A stretch of DNA of 64,000 nucleotides from Cichorium intybus (GCA_023525715.1 CM042013.1:68434994-68498993); one strand, 5' to 3'. Counted from the stretch's first letter, positions 9,170 through 20,878 are shown. Notes: generated from the letters alone by a model not told the origin. Numbers and translations: made by a program.

Positions 9170-11737
9170 TGTAACACCCCGTTTTCCGATTCTTTATTTT
9201 CAGCAAATTAAGTATTTATTTTAACGAAAAATAAATATTAATATTAATAATAAAAAGAAAATAACAAAAATAATGGTTCTAGATTAGAAATTATAGTAGG
9301 GGTTTATGTCATATTTATAAACTTAAATTGTTGGATTATATGGAGATTGAGTTAATTAAAATTATAAAACCAAACTATAGCGACCAATTGTGTAATTCTT
9401 TAATTGAGACTAAAATTGAAGAGATTATTAGATAAACTTTAAAAATTAATATCTAAAAATATATAAGGATTTGGAAAAAAAATCATCAAAAAGACTTTTG
9501 TAGATTTTGATGTAATAAGATTATAGGAAAACGATTCGTATCGTTTGGAGTTATAACAAAGAAGATATGACGCGATAAAAATGACCAAAAAGTGACAAAA
9601 ACGACCAAAGGGTCATGTTTGAGGGTCTGTAACGTAAACTCTATTCAGATTCAGCCTTAAGTCAGTAAGAATACAATGTTAAACTCATTACCATCTTTCT
9701 AACGGTATAAAGTTTGCGAAAATCCGATGTTTTATGTGGAAGTTATGATCTTGGGAAAATCAGGAAAACATTATTATGTATAAGTTAGAATATTTTCAAG
9801 GTATGGAATTAAGGGCATTTTAGTCATTTGACCGGAATCCACCCAAATCAAATCAGATTAAAGCTATGGTCCCGTATTATTTGCTGTGGGCTAATCATCG
9901 CGTAAAATCAGGAATATAGAAGCAAACAAAACCCACGTCCAAATTGTGAGTTCGTGAAAATCAATCCCGAAAGAGAGATCGAGAGCTGTGAGACGAGTCA
10001 AGAAGGGAACAAGGTAGAGGAGTATCTGCGAGAGCGAAAGAGACCACCGTAAGTGGTGGTGCGAGTGAGGAAAGGAGTCACGGAGGTGGGCAGTGGCGGT
10101 GCGAGTGAGGAAGGAGTCACAGAGAAGTGGGTGTCTGGCGATGGGTGGTACGCGGCGGAGGGGCTTGGCTGGATCACCTATGCCGGATCAAAGGGAGGAG
10201 CTGCGTCGCCGGAGCCATTGGAAGCCGATGGGGTCGGAGTTGAACCAGCATTTGCTGCCTTAACTTGGAGAATGGAGAGATGGTATTTACCGTCGAAGGG
10301 GTGAGTCTCGTTGGAAGGAGATGGTGGCCAGAGAAGAAGGCCGACCGGAGAAGAAGCATCGCTGGAAGATGCATCGCTGGAGCATCTGGTCACGTATCAG
10401 GCATCGGTTTTGGGAGTCATGAGCCGATGATGGTGAGTTTGACCTCCTGACTTGTTCATAAATTCATATTAGGTCATTAGCTTGGATTTAATTCCATTTT
10501 GGGCCAGCTTTGGGTCTCCGTTATTTTTCCCTTCGGCCCTATTTTATTGAAGTCTTAGTTACTTTTGGGCTGCAAATCAGATTTAGGCTCGGGCCACAGG
10601 ATTTGAATAAATGGATTAAGGAATTGGCTTTATCATTGGACTTTTATATGAATCTGCTAATATGATTAAGTTATGATGGGTTCATAATTATTGGATTATA
10701 AATAAGATAATCTTAAACTAAATTAGTTTTAATTATTTGATGGTGGAAGTGAAATTATTTTAGTAAATCAATTATCCATGTTAGCACAAATTTAATTCAT
10801 TATGAGGGATGATATAAATATAAGACAGTTCCGAGTCGCAAAAACCTATTGTTATAATAGGACGATTTTGAGAAGGATCCTACTTAATAAAAGATGCGAC
10901 ATTTAAATATGACCACCATAGCATAGTAAATTAAGTAAACAATATTAGACTGTGTGATTAAGCTTGACCTTCGTACAGACATAACTTCAATTAATGGAAG
11001 GAACCATGGTTAAATTTGAGTTAAGGTAATACTCTTGGGATCATGCGTTAATCTTTATATGTTGGATTATAGGAAATTTTGAGTAAAGGGAAGGTGGAGT
11101 CTTGGAATCTGACAATTCCAAACACGTCGATTTTGTAGGGATGTCTGTTGACTTTTCAGCTGACAACTGAGGTGAGTTTCTCACTGCATTGTATTGATAT
11201 CATTCCTTCCTGCTATGTGTATTATGAATAGGAGTTTGATATTTTATCTTTGTTTCGTGATCTATGTGATATGTGTGGTTTGTGCTATACTTGGTGCATT
11301 GTTTGAATATTGAGATAATACTATTGCTGGGTGCATTATGTATTATTATCGTTGCTGGGTGCATTATGAGACCATACACAGCTGGGTGCATTATGTGAAT
11401 GGTAATACCACTGCTGGGTGCATTATGTGGTAATTTGTGTTTGTTAGCAATACATGCTTGATTGATATATTATGTAAGTGTTGAAATTCACTAAGTTGTG
11501 TGCTTACCCTTTCCTTATATAAACTATTGTTTCAGGTACCATGGTTGGCAAGGCGTGACGTGTATACACTGTGCTGCTACATTAGAGAACTGTTTTGAAT
11601 CAATGTTCCACTATATTATGTTTTCATTAAACTTATAAGTTATGAGAATTTTATGAAAATTAATTAAGTGATTTTTTCCCATATTAAAGTGTTCGTTTAA
11701 AAATTTAAAATTTACCCTAGAATTTCGGGATGTTACA
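9170..11737 (+). repeat. Gypsy 5' LTR (2.57 kb), Tekay/Del-like
   Basis: The LTR begins TGTAACACCCCGTTTTCC and ends TTTCGGGATGTTACA, with TGTAAC/GTTACA termini. A primer-binding site follows 3 bp later, which fixes the orientation as plus. The length suits Tekay/Del chromoviruses. The 3' part is homologous to the minus-strand LTRs at 38028-39523 and 25.8-27.0 kb; all share GTGTATACxCGTCACGCCTT (near 11550 on the reverse strand). GC-rich ORFs at 10053-10450 lie inside the LTR and are not genes. The 5' flank is CATAC; no partner LTR was found in the window. Confidence 0.8.
11326..11426 (+). repeat. LTR-internal minisatellite, GCTGGGTGCATTATG units
   Basis: Four copies of GCTGGGTGCATTATG start at about 11326, 11353, 11381 and 11412, a period of 27-31 bp. 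A homologous array lies in reverse orientation at 26110-26260. Confidence 0.85.
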
Positions 11738-12475
11738 AGTTGGTATCATAGCACAGCTTGAGAGAATCAGACTCACTTAGTGAGTTCTAGACTCAAGTTG
11801 AGGCTTAAGAGTTTTCTTAGAACAGTTTTACAAAAGAAAGATGTTTTATGAAGGATGAACTGAAGACATAGTATGTACCGCCAGCCGATGCCAGTGTGGG
11901 AAAAGGTTAAGTATTTAATATTGTTGATGTTTTTTTAAACATATGGATTATGTATGCTGGATTGTCTGGTAGAGATCACACATTGTTGTATTGTTATCAG
12001 CTATTTGCTAATAGAATATATGCTAGTGCCGATAGGTTGCTTATGGAATGCCACTAAGTTGTATACAGTAAGGACTAGGACTGAATAGCCATAAAATGTT
12101 TGAGTTGGACTTATTGCATGTTCCTTGTTTGGTTGTTGCCTTAGGGTAGGTTCATTTATTGAAAGCCTATTTAGTTTACACTGTATACGACCGTGCATTC
12201 ACAAGGCGTAGTTAAAATAGCAGGGTGGGGGTTGGATTTCCTAGTATTCTAGGAATGTGTTGACATATGCCTTGTAGGGGCATATGTGTTAAAATTATTG
12301 ATGAAAAGTAAAGTGGGGACTTCTGGACAAGTCTTGGATCGGACATGGATAGGTGTGGAAGGTAGTAGTAGAGCTCCTACTATCGAAAGCACAGGATCCG
12401 TGTTCGAGTCGGGAGTTGGTCACGAAGAATCCAAATTACTTGAGGGTGTGAGTAATTAACATACTATTCTTTGAC
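11738..12475 (+). mobile_element. Leader of Gypsy element with primer-binding site
   Basis: TGGTATCATAGC at 11741-11752 is the initiator-Met PBS with one changed base. The following 0.7 kb aligns on the opposite strand with the leader of the nested Gypsy (43524 down to about 42780), including GCTTGAGAGAATCAG, the AACTGAAGACA block, and TAGTAGAGCTCCTACTATC. The alignment fades at about 12475, before gag would begin, so this copy has lost gag, pol and its 3' LTR. Confidence 0.7.
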
Positions 12476-13550
12476 ATTACTCTTTATTGTCCAAATTGAA
12501 TATTTGTAAGAGAGAAGATAGTAGTTGGACCTTCATGTGTTGGGCCGAAGGTTTAATGAGATTTAATTTGGATCGTATAGGTAAAATTTGGTTTCATTCT
12601 ATTGAATGGAATTGGATTTGGACTTATGGCCCTCTTTTTCTTGTAATTTCCTTTTTATTTTAAAATTTGTTTAAGGCCTGGGGCGTTATTATAAATAGAA
12701 GAAACAGACTTGGACTTTAGTCCAAGTGGGGGAGGAATACAAAATTAAGGGCACAACATGAATATTATATAGAACCGATGAAATTATTAAAATTATAGTA
12801 ACACGTCGATATGTATTTAATTCATTACTATAATTTTATATTATTACATTAAGAAAAGTTACAGAACTACTAACCTAAACTGGAGAATCAAAAAGCAGAA
12901 GGCTGAACATGCAAGTCTTGGGTGGGAAAAAGCAAAAGGAAAACCTAGTCCTACACCTAGTCACTTTACAGGCGGTGAAGTGACAACTCCATGCTCCTCA
13001 TGCTGCCGCTTGATGCAGAGCACTAATCTTCACGTGTTCCCAATATATTTCTGACATCAAGGTGACTAAACCACACACGGTTTGACCAAGACTTGCTATT
13101 GGACCGACATCACCCAGTTGGCCTTCGGTCGAGTTCTCCCTTGAACGAGACTGCGACTGTCCGGGCATGCTTCTGCAACTTCTGTCGAACTTCACTTCAT
13201 ACAAGGTCCAACTCTTTCTACAAGGACTCTTCTGTCTAAAGTTCTCTTTGGTCGAAGGATAATGCTATCTCATCTTCTTCTGTTGATGTGTTCACCACTG
13301 TGACTGTAGCCCAAGCTACTGCCGTCACTGTGAACATCTATCCACATGAGATACTGATGAAGTCTTCCTCGGACACAACTCCTCAGTTAGGACTTAGTAC
13401 TTTCTTTGTCACAAACCTTAGAACCAAGAACACAACTCCTGATCCAGACGAAGCAGCAGCTACGGTCCAGCTGATCTTCATGCCTTTGGTTTCAACCTTC
13501 AGCTGATCGTCTGATGGATCACTTCCTTCTTATTCTTATCCTCCATAGTT
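12476..13550. other. Unassigned stretch, gene-free
   Basis: No reliable ORF. A hairpin with perfect 14-bp arms occurs at 12788-12801 and 12825-12838. A TCCAAGTGGGGGAGG purine tract near 12720 resembles a polypurine tract but no LTR start follows. Short frames around 13000-13500 show no recognised domain. Probably old repeat sequence. Confidence 0.4.
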
Positions 13551-13555
13551 GATCT

Positions 13556-14403
13556 TGTTGGATTAGGTGTCTAAGCTGATAACTATAATTTGTATATACT
13601 TGAATTGATAGTATCACAGTCTTTTTGGGTTGCCCTCAGTAGTCTAAATGGTATTATGGTTAATAAAGAGAGAGAAATACATAGTTTATTAATTTATTAT
13701 GTGATGATAAATTAATTAGAAAATAGTTTGGAATTAATTAGAATTAATTGTAATTAATTTGGGATTAATTAAAAGTGCAGGGACTGAATTGTAATTGTTC
13801 AATAGTTGAGCACTGGATAATATAAGGGATAATGTTGGATGGTTTTAATGAGGATTTATCCTCATAAAATCACCAACTATATATGGCAGTAAAGGGTTTG
13901 GATTTAAAGATAAAAGGTTTATCTGGTTTAAATTCAAATAAGGCTTATCTTTAAGGTTTATCCTTAATCACCATTGAGGTTATAAAAAACCTCCCTTGGA
14001 GCCTCAAAACCTGCGCCAACTTCACAGTGATATTCCTCAGGAGTTTTTCTCTTCTCTCTCAAGCAGAATCTATAATCCTTCTCTAAAGTTTTATAATGAG
14101 CTTTTCTTAATAAGATAATTAACATAATTAACCTAATTACTTGGACTTTTGGGTGTGAACCATTAGATGCACGACATTTGTGGTGCTTGCTTCCAAGAGA
14201 TCTACAAGACAAGGAATAGTTGTTATTTGCTATAATAACAATAATGTATGTAATCCTAAAACATTTTTAGTATTTTCGACTTTATGACCAGGGTTTCTAG
14301 GGTTTCCTTTTGATGTTATAGGTTTAATAGTGAAAACATAGATCCTTTAGGTTGCATGTGAACTTAAGAGTTTAAGTTTATTTGTGTTGCCTAAATCCTA
14401 TCA
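13556..14403 (+). mobile_element. Copia-type solo LTR with TSD GATCT
   Basis: The unit starts TGTTGGATTAGG and ends CCTAAATCCTATCA; the ends are imperfect inverted repeats beginning TG and ending CA. The 5 bp before it (13551-13555) and after it (14404-14408) are both GATCT, a target-site duplication. No internal sequence is present, so this is a solo LTR produced by LTR-LTR recombination. A TATA-like TATAAAAAACC lies near 13981. Plus orientation is inferred from the TGTTGG start. Confidence 0.88.
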
Positions 14404-14408
14404 GATCT

Positions 14409-14922
14409 GACCGGAGCGCGAAGGACTCCCACTTGACCAGAAGACTGGACTTGTCTAATATGCACACCTCAACAATACTGGTTGGCCTCACCTATGTTTC
14501 TGGTTGCTTCGGACATCATCTCCTCTTCGGTTGTCATGGATGACTCCGGTTCAGATTAGGCTCCACACTTGCTCAACAAGTACGTGTGATAAGGCCTGAT
14601 TTTGACCCTAAAAAGGGTTCTTGAGCAGTTTTGGGAAAAACCTCAAAGCCAAAGTCTATAGTGTTTTATGTGAAAAATTGACAGCTTATATAGGACCCTT
14701 AATCGGAACCTTAGGAAGTTATTGTGAAGAATGAATGATCTGAATGAACTTAAAATTCATGGTATGACTAGTTACATTTGGAGTCTGCGGCACGGACACT
14801 GAACTACGCATCGCAACCCAAGAATAGTCCACTCTCGCGACTCGAACCATGTAGTTAGCAATGCCAACTCTAACCAGGACCAAAACTGCATTTTTTTCTT
14901 ACGATTGTTTTAAGTTTCACAG
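14409..14922. other. Unassigned sequence before ATHILA-like ORF
   Basis: Continues the sequence interrupted by the solo LTR. The last part (from about 14590) directly precedes the ATHILA-like ORF and may be its leader or LTR end. No clear boundaries. Confidence 0.35.
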
Positions 14923-15197
14923 ATGGCACCACATAAAGAGCAGTCGGTAGTGGCAGTTTCAGACCTACCCAGGCACAGTTCTTGGAGTTTCCACCAGTGT
15001 TGGAGGAGAGTCGGGGGTACCAGTCCCGACATCCAGGCTATTGCCATCGAGGTATAGAGCCGGCGTCAAATTTTTTATGAGGAATTTCTGACTCAGGTGG
15101 GGTCGTGGACATATATGCAGTCCCTCCTCACCCGTACATGGACAAGTACTGATGGGGCACATACCATCACGTGTCGAGGCTGGGTAGGGTTGATGCC
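14923..15197 (+). pseudogene. ATHILA-like ORF, N-terminal part (split)
   Basis: An ATG at 14923 opens a frame starting MAPHKEQSVVAVSD, with a stop near 15055, followed by a segment with FYEEFLTQVGSW. The reading stops at the target-site duplication of the element at 15198 and resumes after 20878, so one older ORF was split by that insertion. The two halves together resemble the N-terminal ORF of Athila-type Gypsy elements. That assignment rests on the second half and is moderate. Confidence 0.55.
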
Positions 15198-16170
15198 CGA
15201 TATGCCTAGGTCGTTATGCAGTCAAAAATAGAAAATAAAACATTACACGCACACTAGTATATTAGCAGCAAGGGTCGATCCGTGGGAGTCACGTGGTTAA
15301 AATATAGTGTCAGAATAACTAACTACAGTGTCATGCTATAGTTGGCGGTGTTCCTTACACTTCCCGAAAACCGATTAAACGAAATACCGAAAACTAAAAC
15401 TTGCATTAACTAAACTAATCAACTCCAAACTCCAAACCAAACTTCCTTACTGATTCCAGAAGGTATTTCCAGAAAAATCAGAACCAATAAACAATCCAAA
15501 ACATCCAACCAAACAATCAAACATAAACAATACCGAAAACATGCAATATAACTTGAACCGAATGATTTTCATAAACCAAAACCAAATCCAGAAGTATCAA
15601 GGTTTTGACTTCGAAAATATTCCAAACCAAACTTGTTCCAACATATTCTAAAATCCAGAATCGAAAGAATCAAGCAAGAACTAAAACTAGAAAAACTATA
15701 AAATAAATGAAAACATGAAAATACCAATTGAAACTGCTGAAAATCCGAAATCTTGAGTCGAAGAAGCCTAGGGTGCACCTTTGGGTCTGATCTCCGCTCC
15801 CGAAATTCGACGTAGATGTCTCTATTTATAGTTGCAAATTCGAGCTGGTCGCGTCGCGCATGGCTAAGAACTGCGGCTCGTCTTATCCTTTGATCCCCGT
15901 TTCTCGCACTTTGAATTCAAACTTATCGCCTGATCTTTGACTATCCACGACGCACGTGTCTTCTGCTCACGGCGCGCGTACGAATTCGACTGAAAGTGGA
16001 CTTATCCAAAACTTCTTCATTTTGTCCGTGTTTAGTCCCTGTTTTTATCTTTTTTCACATTCAAACACTCGACACAAAAAGTGAGAATACCATAGCATAT
16101 ATACGATATAATTTTACTAAGAATAGGGCCTAACGACGACTAAAATACTTAATATTACTAGGCATCGTCA
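15198..16170 (-). repeat. 3' LTR of gag-only Gypsy
   Basis: Read on the minus strand it starts TGACGATGCCTAGTAATA. A promoter TATA box reads TATAAATA on the minus strand (15823-15830). The minus-strand end has lost the canonical CA (CG here), a decay change relative to the 5' LTR. Confidence 0.88.
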
Positions 16171-17548
16171 AACACCCCACGCTTGCGTCTTGCTTGTCCC
16201 CTAGCAAATAGATTTTTTAACAAATTCTAACAAAGACTCAAACATCCTTGAATGCATTTAGTTTCAAAGTATTTTGTTTCCAGAAGTTAGACTAAAAATA
16301 ATTTTTGATAAAAATGACCAGAATACCCTTTGGAATTCACGACTTTCTAAAGAACCATTGATTACAAATTTTTTGTCCACAAACAGTGTACGTACTGATT
16401 CAGATTCTAAAGGCCGCTAAGGAACTATCCATGACATTCGATGTTGTCCATGTAACGAGCTTTCAGAAATACTATCCCAGACCAGACGATCTTAGGTAGT
16501 AAGGTGCATAAATGCCTTTTCAAGGCCACCCTTTTCGGACCTACTGGCTCGAACAACAAAGGCCACTAATTGATAGACCCTTCCTAAATCCCAATCCTCA
16601 AATATTCCAAATCTAAAATTTTTCTAACTCTTAAAACTCAACTTATATGACTAAACAATAACATGCTAACAATTAAACAGCATCTCTTGAAAAATACCAT
16701 ATTGCTATACACTCAAAACTATTCGTTTCAAAGTTACAACTTCTTAAAAATTTTGAAACATTGCTAAAAATTTTGAAAATGACTTGTTTTCCACAAATAT
16801 TTCAAAAATACTATTTCGACTGTCCCACACCCCACACTTAAAACCGTACAACGTCCCCGTTGTACATAAAATAAATTCAAAACAAGGGAGAAAGAGTTAC
16901 CCCTTTGACGGTAGAACAACTTGATTGTCAGGTTCAATTGTAACAGGGTCGATTGGTTCGTACCATTCTCGATGAAATCCGAGAGTCGGGGCGCAGCAGT
17001 AAACACGCCCGCATAATGCAAATGCTGGGGTACGGTGACCCCACACTTGCGTTATGCAACTCCCAACGGTTGGTGCAACAATCATGGTTTGTCTAAACAC
17101 TAACAAACATATTAAAAATAAAAGTTGCAATATACAAAAATTCTGACCTAAGAAAATAAAAAAAAGAACAAGAAAATATACTGTCACTCCTCATCATGTT
17201 GGGTGTCTGATGGCTGAGCATCGCCTGGATCCATTCTGTCCGCGTCGCGTCCGGCTTTCGTCCGCGTCGTGCGTATGCTTTGAAAAGGCCCTTGCATATC
17301 AGGTTTCTCCTCGACCTACGTTGCAGTTTGGATGGGTTGGCGGCGCGTGCGTGCATTGTTTCCTTTCTTTGCTTTTCCTTTCGAGTTCCTCATGCTCACC
17401 CCACACTCGGGATGGACCACGGTTTATTGACTGAGGACAATACAAAAATCAAAACAATCATTAAAACAAGCCTAATAACTTCTACAATCGGGTTGCCTCC
17501 CGAAAGCGCTTCTTTGTTCGGTCTTTTAGCTGGACCATCCTTTAGCAG

Positions 17549-18518
17549 CTACGGTGGATCGTACGCCATTTGACTCTGTTGATTTCCAATTCCCACCGTT
17601 CCTTCACTGACCCACTGCTCCTGCAGCTTTCCTGGATCAAATGGCTTGGCGGTTCTGCTGCTGCCGCCCGGTTGCCGTTTTCTGATTAATTCGCGTGAAT
17701 GCTTGGAGGTGGTTTTAAACCTCCAAGCTCGATCTTTTCTGCGTTGTCTCTTCAAGATCACCGGCTTGACGTGGAGCGCGTCCAGTGCCACTTCCATTAG
17801 TTGTTTTTCGAAGCGTGTCTTGTTGCTTACAACAAAAAATTTTCCAATCTGATGGGATCGACAGGCATAATATAGGTATGCTTCCGAATGTCCTCATCGA
17901 TGGTATTGATCACATCTAATTTTTCACTCATTAATGGATCATGAATGGCGAGAAAATCAAGTTTCTCGTTTTCAAAAACCACATCGTCGTTATCATCTTC
18001 TTCGTCATCGTCCAAAAGGTGAAACGGCGCCAAAGGTGAGCGACTGGCATTGTCTGGTGATGGTACATATTCACTCATCACCAAATCTTTACTCTCAAAA
18101 TGTTCAAAGTTTTCAAAAATTGTCAGGTCGGGGGTGGTATTGTCATCTGCGCCCCTCCCTCAATAATCATCTCGACTGAGTTGTCTGGTGTGGATTCACT
18201 CATCACTAAATATTGAATTTCAAAAGCGTCAACAATTTTAATAATTTCAGGAGTTGTTGGGTAGGGGTTAGTATTGTCAATTACAGTCCCATCCTCAACG
18301 TCCTCTTCGACCAAATTGTCTGGTGATGGTATAGATTCACTCATCACCGGATCTCGTTTCTTAATATTTTCAAAAATATCAAAAGTTGTTGGGTCGGGGG
18401 TAGTATTGTCATCTACAACCTCCTTCTCAACAACCATTTCGACCATCTCAGTGGTCTCTTGAATCTCCCAAGGTGTATGCCCTTCCATAACATGTTCGGG
18501 TGATGTAGGTTCACACAC
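17549..18518 (-). pseudogene. Acidic repeat domain and basic tail of gag-only Gypsy
   Basis: This region continues gag. Frame 18518-18123 reads CEPTSPEHVMEGHTPWEI, then units with VVDDNTTPDPTTF, MSESIPSPDNLVEEDVE and MSESTPDNSVE. A 1-base loss near 18155 moves the reading to frame 18084-17827, which starts at the next unit (MSEYVPSPDNASR) and runs through DDDEEDDNDDVVFENEK. A last frame, 17797-17549, carries the basic stretch RAWRFKTTSKHSREL. The unit is about 43-46 residues. No RT or integrase motif is present. The same arrangement is seen at 1966-3360. Confidence 0.65.
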
Positions 18519-18546
18519 AATATCAGTGGTATTAAAATCACTCGCC

Positions 18547-19803
18547 TCAGTTTGTAGCGAGTATGGCTGTAGCCCCAGTTTCTAGCGAGTATGGCTGTAG
18601 CCCCACATATTGGTCGCTCACAGGATACGACTCAACGCAATTACCTTGACGGCTGTTGTTGTATTGATTGTTGTAGTTACCATTGTAACTCTTCACTTCC
18701 TGATTATTCGGCCTATATTGTCGTCCGTTGTTGTTGTTGTTGTTGTTGTTGTTGTGGTGTTGCCCTTGACCATACACTTGACCAACCTCTTGTGGTCTTT
18801 GTTCTTGTTGACCATGCTGTTGTTGATTTGGTGGTCCTTGCTGCACGGTGCCCAATAATATATCGAACTTCCTACTAAGGGCACCGATCTCATTCTTTAC
18901 CTCCTTCTTCCAGTCGTTATCGATATCTACTGTTGCCGCCGATGAAGTGTTGTTTGTCTTCCTTGATGAATAATTGGTCTTGGATCCATTGCTAAGTTGC
19001 TCCAAGAACCTCCATGCCGTCTCGCTATCTTGCATCATAATTGTTCCTCCAAATGATGCATTAATCATGGCCTAACTCATACTGTCGACACCGTTGTAGA
19101 ATATCGTGACCAACTGCCATCGTGGAAACTCGTGTTGTGGACATGAGCGTAATAGCTCATTTAATCTTTCGAAAGCATCATGGAATGCTTCCCCGGGCTT
19201 TTGCTGGAACTCCTGTATATCTCTTCTTACTTCCATTGTCTTGCTTTGAGGGTAGAACTCCTGTAAGAACCATGTCCTCAACTGCTTCCAAGTGGTGATA
19301 CTATTGGCTGGACGCGACATGAACCAGTACTTAACCTTGTCCTTTAGTGTGAACGGAAACAACTTAAGTCTAAAGAAATTCCTATCAGCATTTCTAGGTA
19401 TGTTCACGTTGGCTATATGTACGAACTCGTGAAGGTGATTATAAGGATTATCCTGCTTATGACCCCTAAATTTAGGCAACACTCCTAACAACTCCGGCCG
19501 AATCTCTACCTGACAATCTACAGTTTCAGGAAAAAATATAGGCGATGCCTCATCGTACTCCCAAGGTTGGAAGTGCGATGCAACCGATTGCCCAATTGGT
19601 TGTGCAAAATAAAGCGGAGGAACGAAATTACCATTATTGTAGAGCTCATTATTATATCGTTGTCCTCTCCACTGATTGTTGTGTTGTTGCTGTTGTGGAG
19701 GTCTTCGACCATGGTCCCACTGGCTGTTATCGTAATAAACCGGGCCACCATAACACGTGTATTGGCCCGTGTACATGTAATCGCCCATTGTTAGGATGTT
19801 CAC
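18547..19803 (-). pseudogene. Gypsy gag (Retrotrans_gag type) with in-frame TAG
   Basis: The frame (about 419 codons) encodes a Gypsy gag. A Q/N/Y-rich N-terminus is followed, from about residue 100, by the Retrotrans_gag core: LFPFTLKDKVKYWF, then ITTWKQLRTWFLQEFYP, then QEFQQKPGEAFHDAFERLNE, then FYNGVDSMS. One TAG (19069-19071) interrupts it; the frame is otherwise continuous into INASFGGTIM. The C-terminal part has a poly-Asn run from an AAC repeat (18727-18755) and YRPNNQEVKSYNG. No zinc knuckle is visible. A 28-bp tandem duplication at 18549-18604 shifts the frame and creates the stop at 18547. The start ATG could be 19803 or the one six codons later (GDYMYTGQ). Confidence 0.82.
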
Positions 19804-19880
19804 ATACAGAAAATTAAAAACTAAAAATCAAACATCAAAATAAAAATCAATAATTGACACAGAGTGTCAAGCGCACAACT

Positions 19881-19898
19881 CCCCGGAAACGACGCCAA
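19881..19898 (-). other. Primer-binding site, tRNA-Asp-like
   Basis: On the minus strand the 18 bases just inside the 5' LTR read TTGGCGTCGTTTCCGGGG. This resembles the tRNA-Asp PBS used by Athila/Tat-type Gypsy elements, with two changed bases. Confidence 0.75.
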
Positions 19899-19902
19899 AA
19901 TT

Positions 19903-20873
19903 TGACACGCTTAGGTCGTTATGCGGTCAAAAATAAAAAATAAAACCTTACATGCACACTAGTATAGTAGCAGCAAGCGTCGATCCGTGGGAGTCATGTG
20001 GTTAAAATAAAGTGTCAGAATATCCAACTACACTGTCACGCTATAGTTGGCGGTGTTCCTTACACTTCCCGAAAACCTATTAAACGAAATACCGAAAACT
20101 AAAACTTGCATTAACTAAACTAAACAGCTCCAAACTTCAAACCAAACTTACTTAATGATTCCATAAGGTATTTCCAGAAAAATCAGAAACAATAAACAAT
20201 CCAAAACATCCAACCAAACAATCAAACGTAAACAATACCGAAAACATGCAATATAACTTGAACTGAATGATTATCATAAACCACAACCCAATCCAGAAGT
20301 CTCAAGGTTCTGACTTTAAAAATATTCCAAACTAAACTTGTTCCAACAGATTCTACAATTCAGAATCGAAGGAATCAAGCAAGAACTAAAACTAGAAAAA
20401 CTATAAAATAAATGAAAACATGAAAATACCAATTGAAACTGTTGAAAATCCGAAATCTTGAGTCGAAGAAGCCTTGGGTGCACCTTTCGGTCTGATCTCC
20501 ACTCCCGAAATTCGACCTAGATGCCTCTATTTATAGTTGCTAATTCGAGCTGGTCGCGTCGCGCATGGGTAAGAACCGCGACGCGTCTTATCCTTTTATC
20601 CCCGTTTCTCGCAATTTGAATTCAAACTTATCGTCTGATCTTTGACTATCCGCGGCGCGCTTGTGTTCTGCTCGCGGCGCGCGTACAAATTCGACTGAAA
20701 GTGGACTTATCCAAAACTTCTTCATTTTGTCCGTGTTTAGTCTCTGTTTTTATCTTTTTTCACATTCAAGCACTTGACACAAAAATTGAGAATACCATAG
20801 CATATACGATATAATTTCATTAAGAATAGGGCCTAACGACGACTAAAATACTTAATATTACTAGGCGTCGTCA
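19903..20873 (-). repeat. 5' LTR of gag-only Gypsy
   Basis: The minus-strand start is TGACGACGCCTAGTAATA and the end is GCGTGTCA. A TATAAATA box on the minus strand lies at 20528-20535. About 7% divergent from the 15198-16170 copy in the first 185 bp compared. Confidence 0.9.
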
Positions 20874-20878
20874 ATGCC

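Larger units (their letters stand above)
15198..20873 (-). mobile_element. Complete gag-only Gypsy (non-autonomous), TSD ATGCC
   Basis: Two direct LTRs of 973 and 971 bp (15198-16170 and 19903-20873) bound the element. ATGCC lies on both sides (15193-15197 and 20874-20878). On the minus strand it has: 5' LTR, a tRNA-Asp-like primer-binding site (19881-19898), gag (19803-18547), an acidic repeat domain (to about 17830), a basic tail (about 17797-17549), a non-coding 3' region, a GTGGGGTGTT polypurine tract (16171-16180) and the 3' LTR. No protease, RT, RNase H or integrase is present in its 5.7 kb, so it must use enzymes from another element. By eye the LTRs differ by about 7%. Confidence 0.9.

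Noticed and set aside
10053..10450. GC-rich ORFs as a host gene
   Set aside because: They lie wholly inside the 9170-11737 LTR and encode low-complexity G/E/R peptides without domains.
12788..12838. 14-bp hairpin as a MITE or terminator
   Set aside because: Arms are AT-only apart from one base, the spacer is short, and no TSD is seen; AT-rich chance is likely.
18591..18893. Cys- and Val-rich or Thr-rich ORFs over the CAA repeat
   Set aside because: Shadows of the poly-Asn run of gag in other frames.
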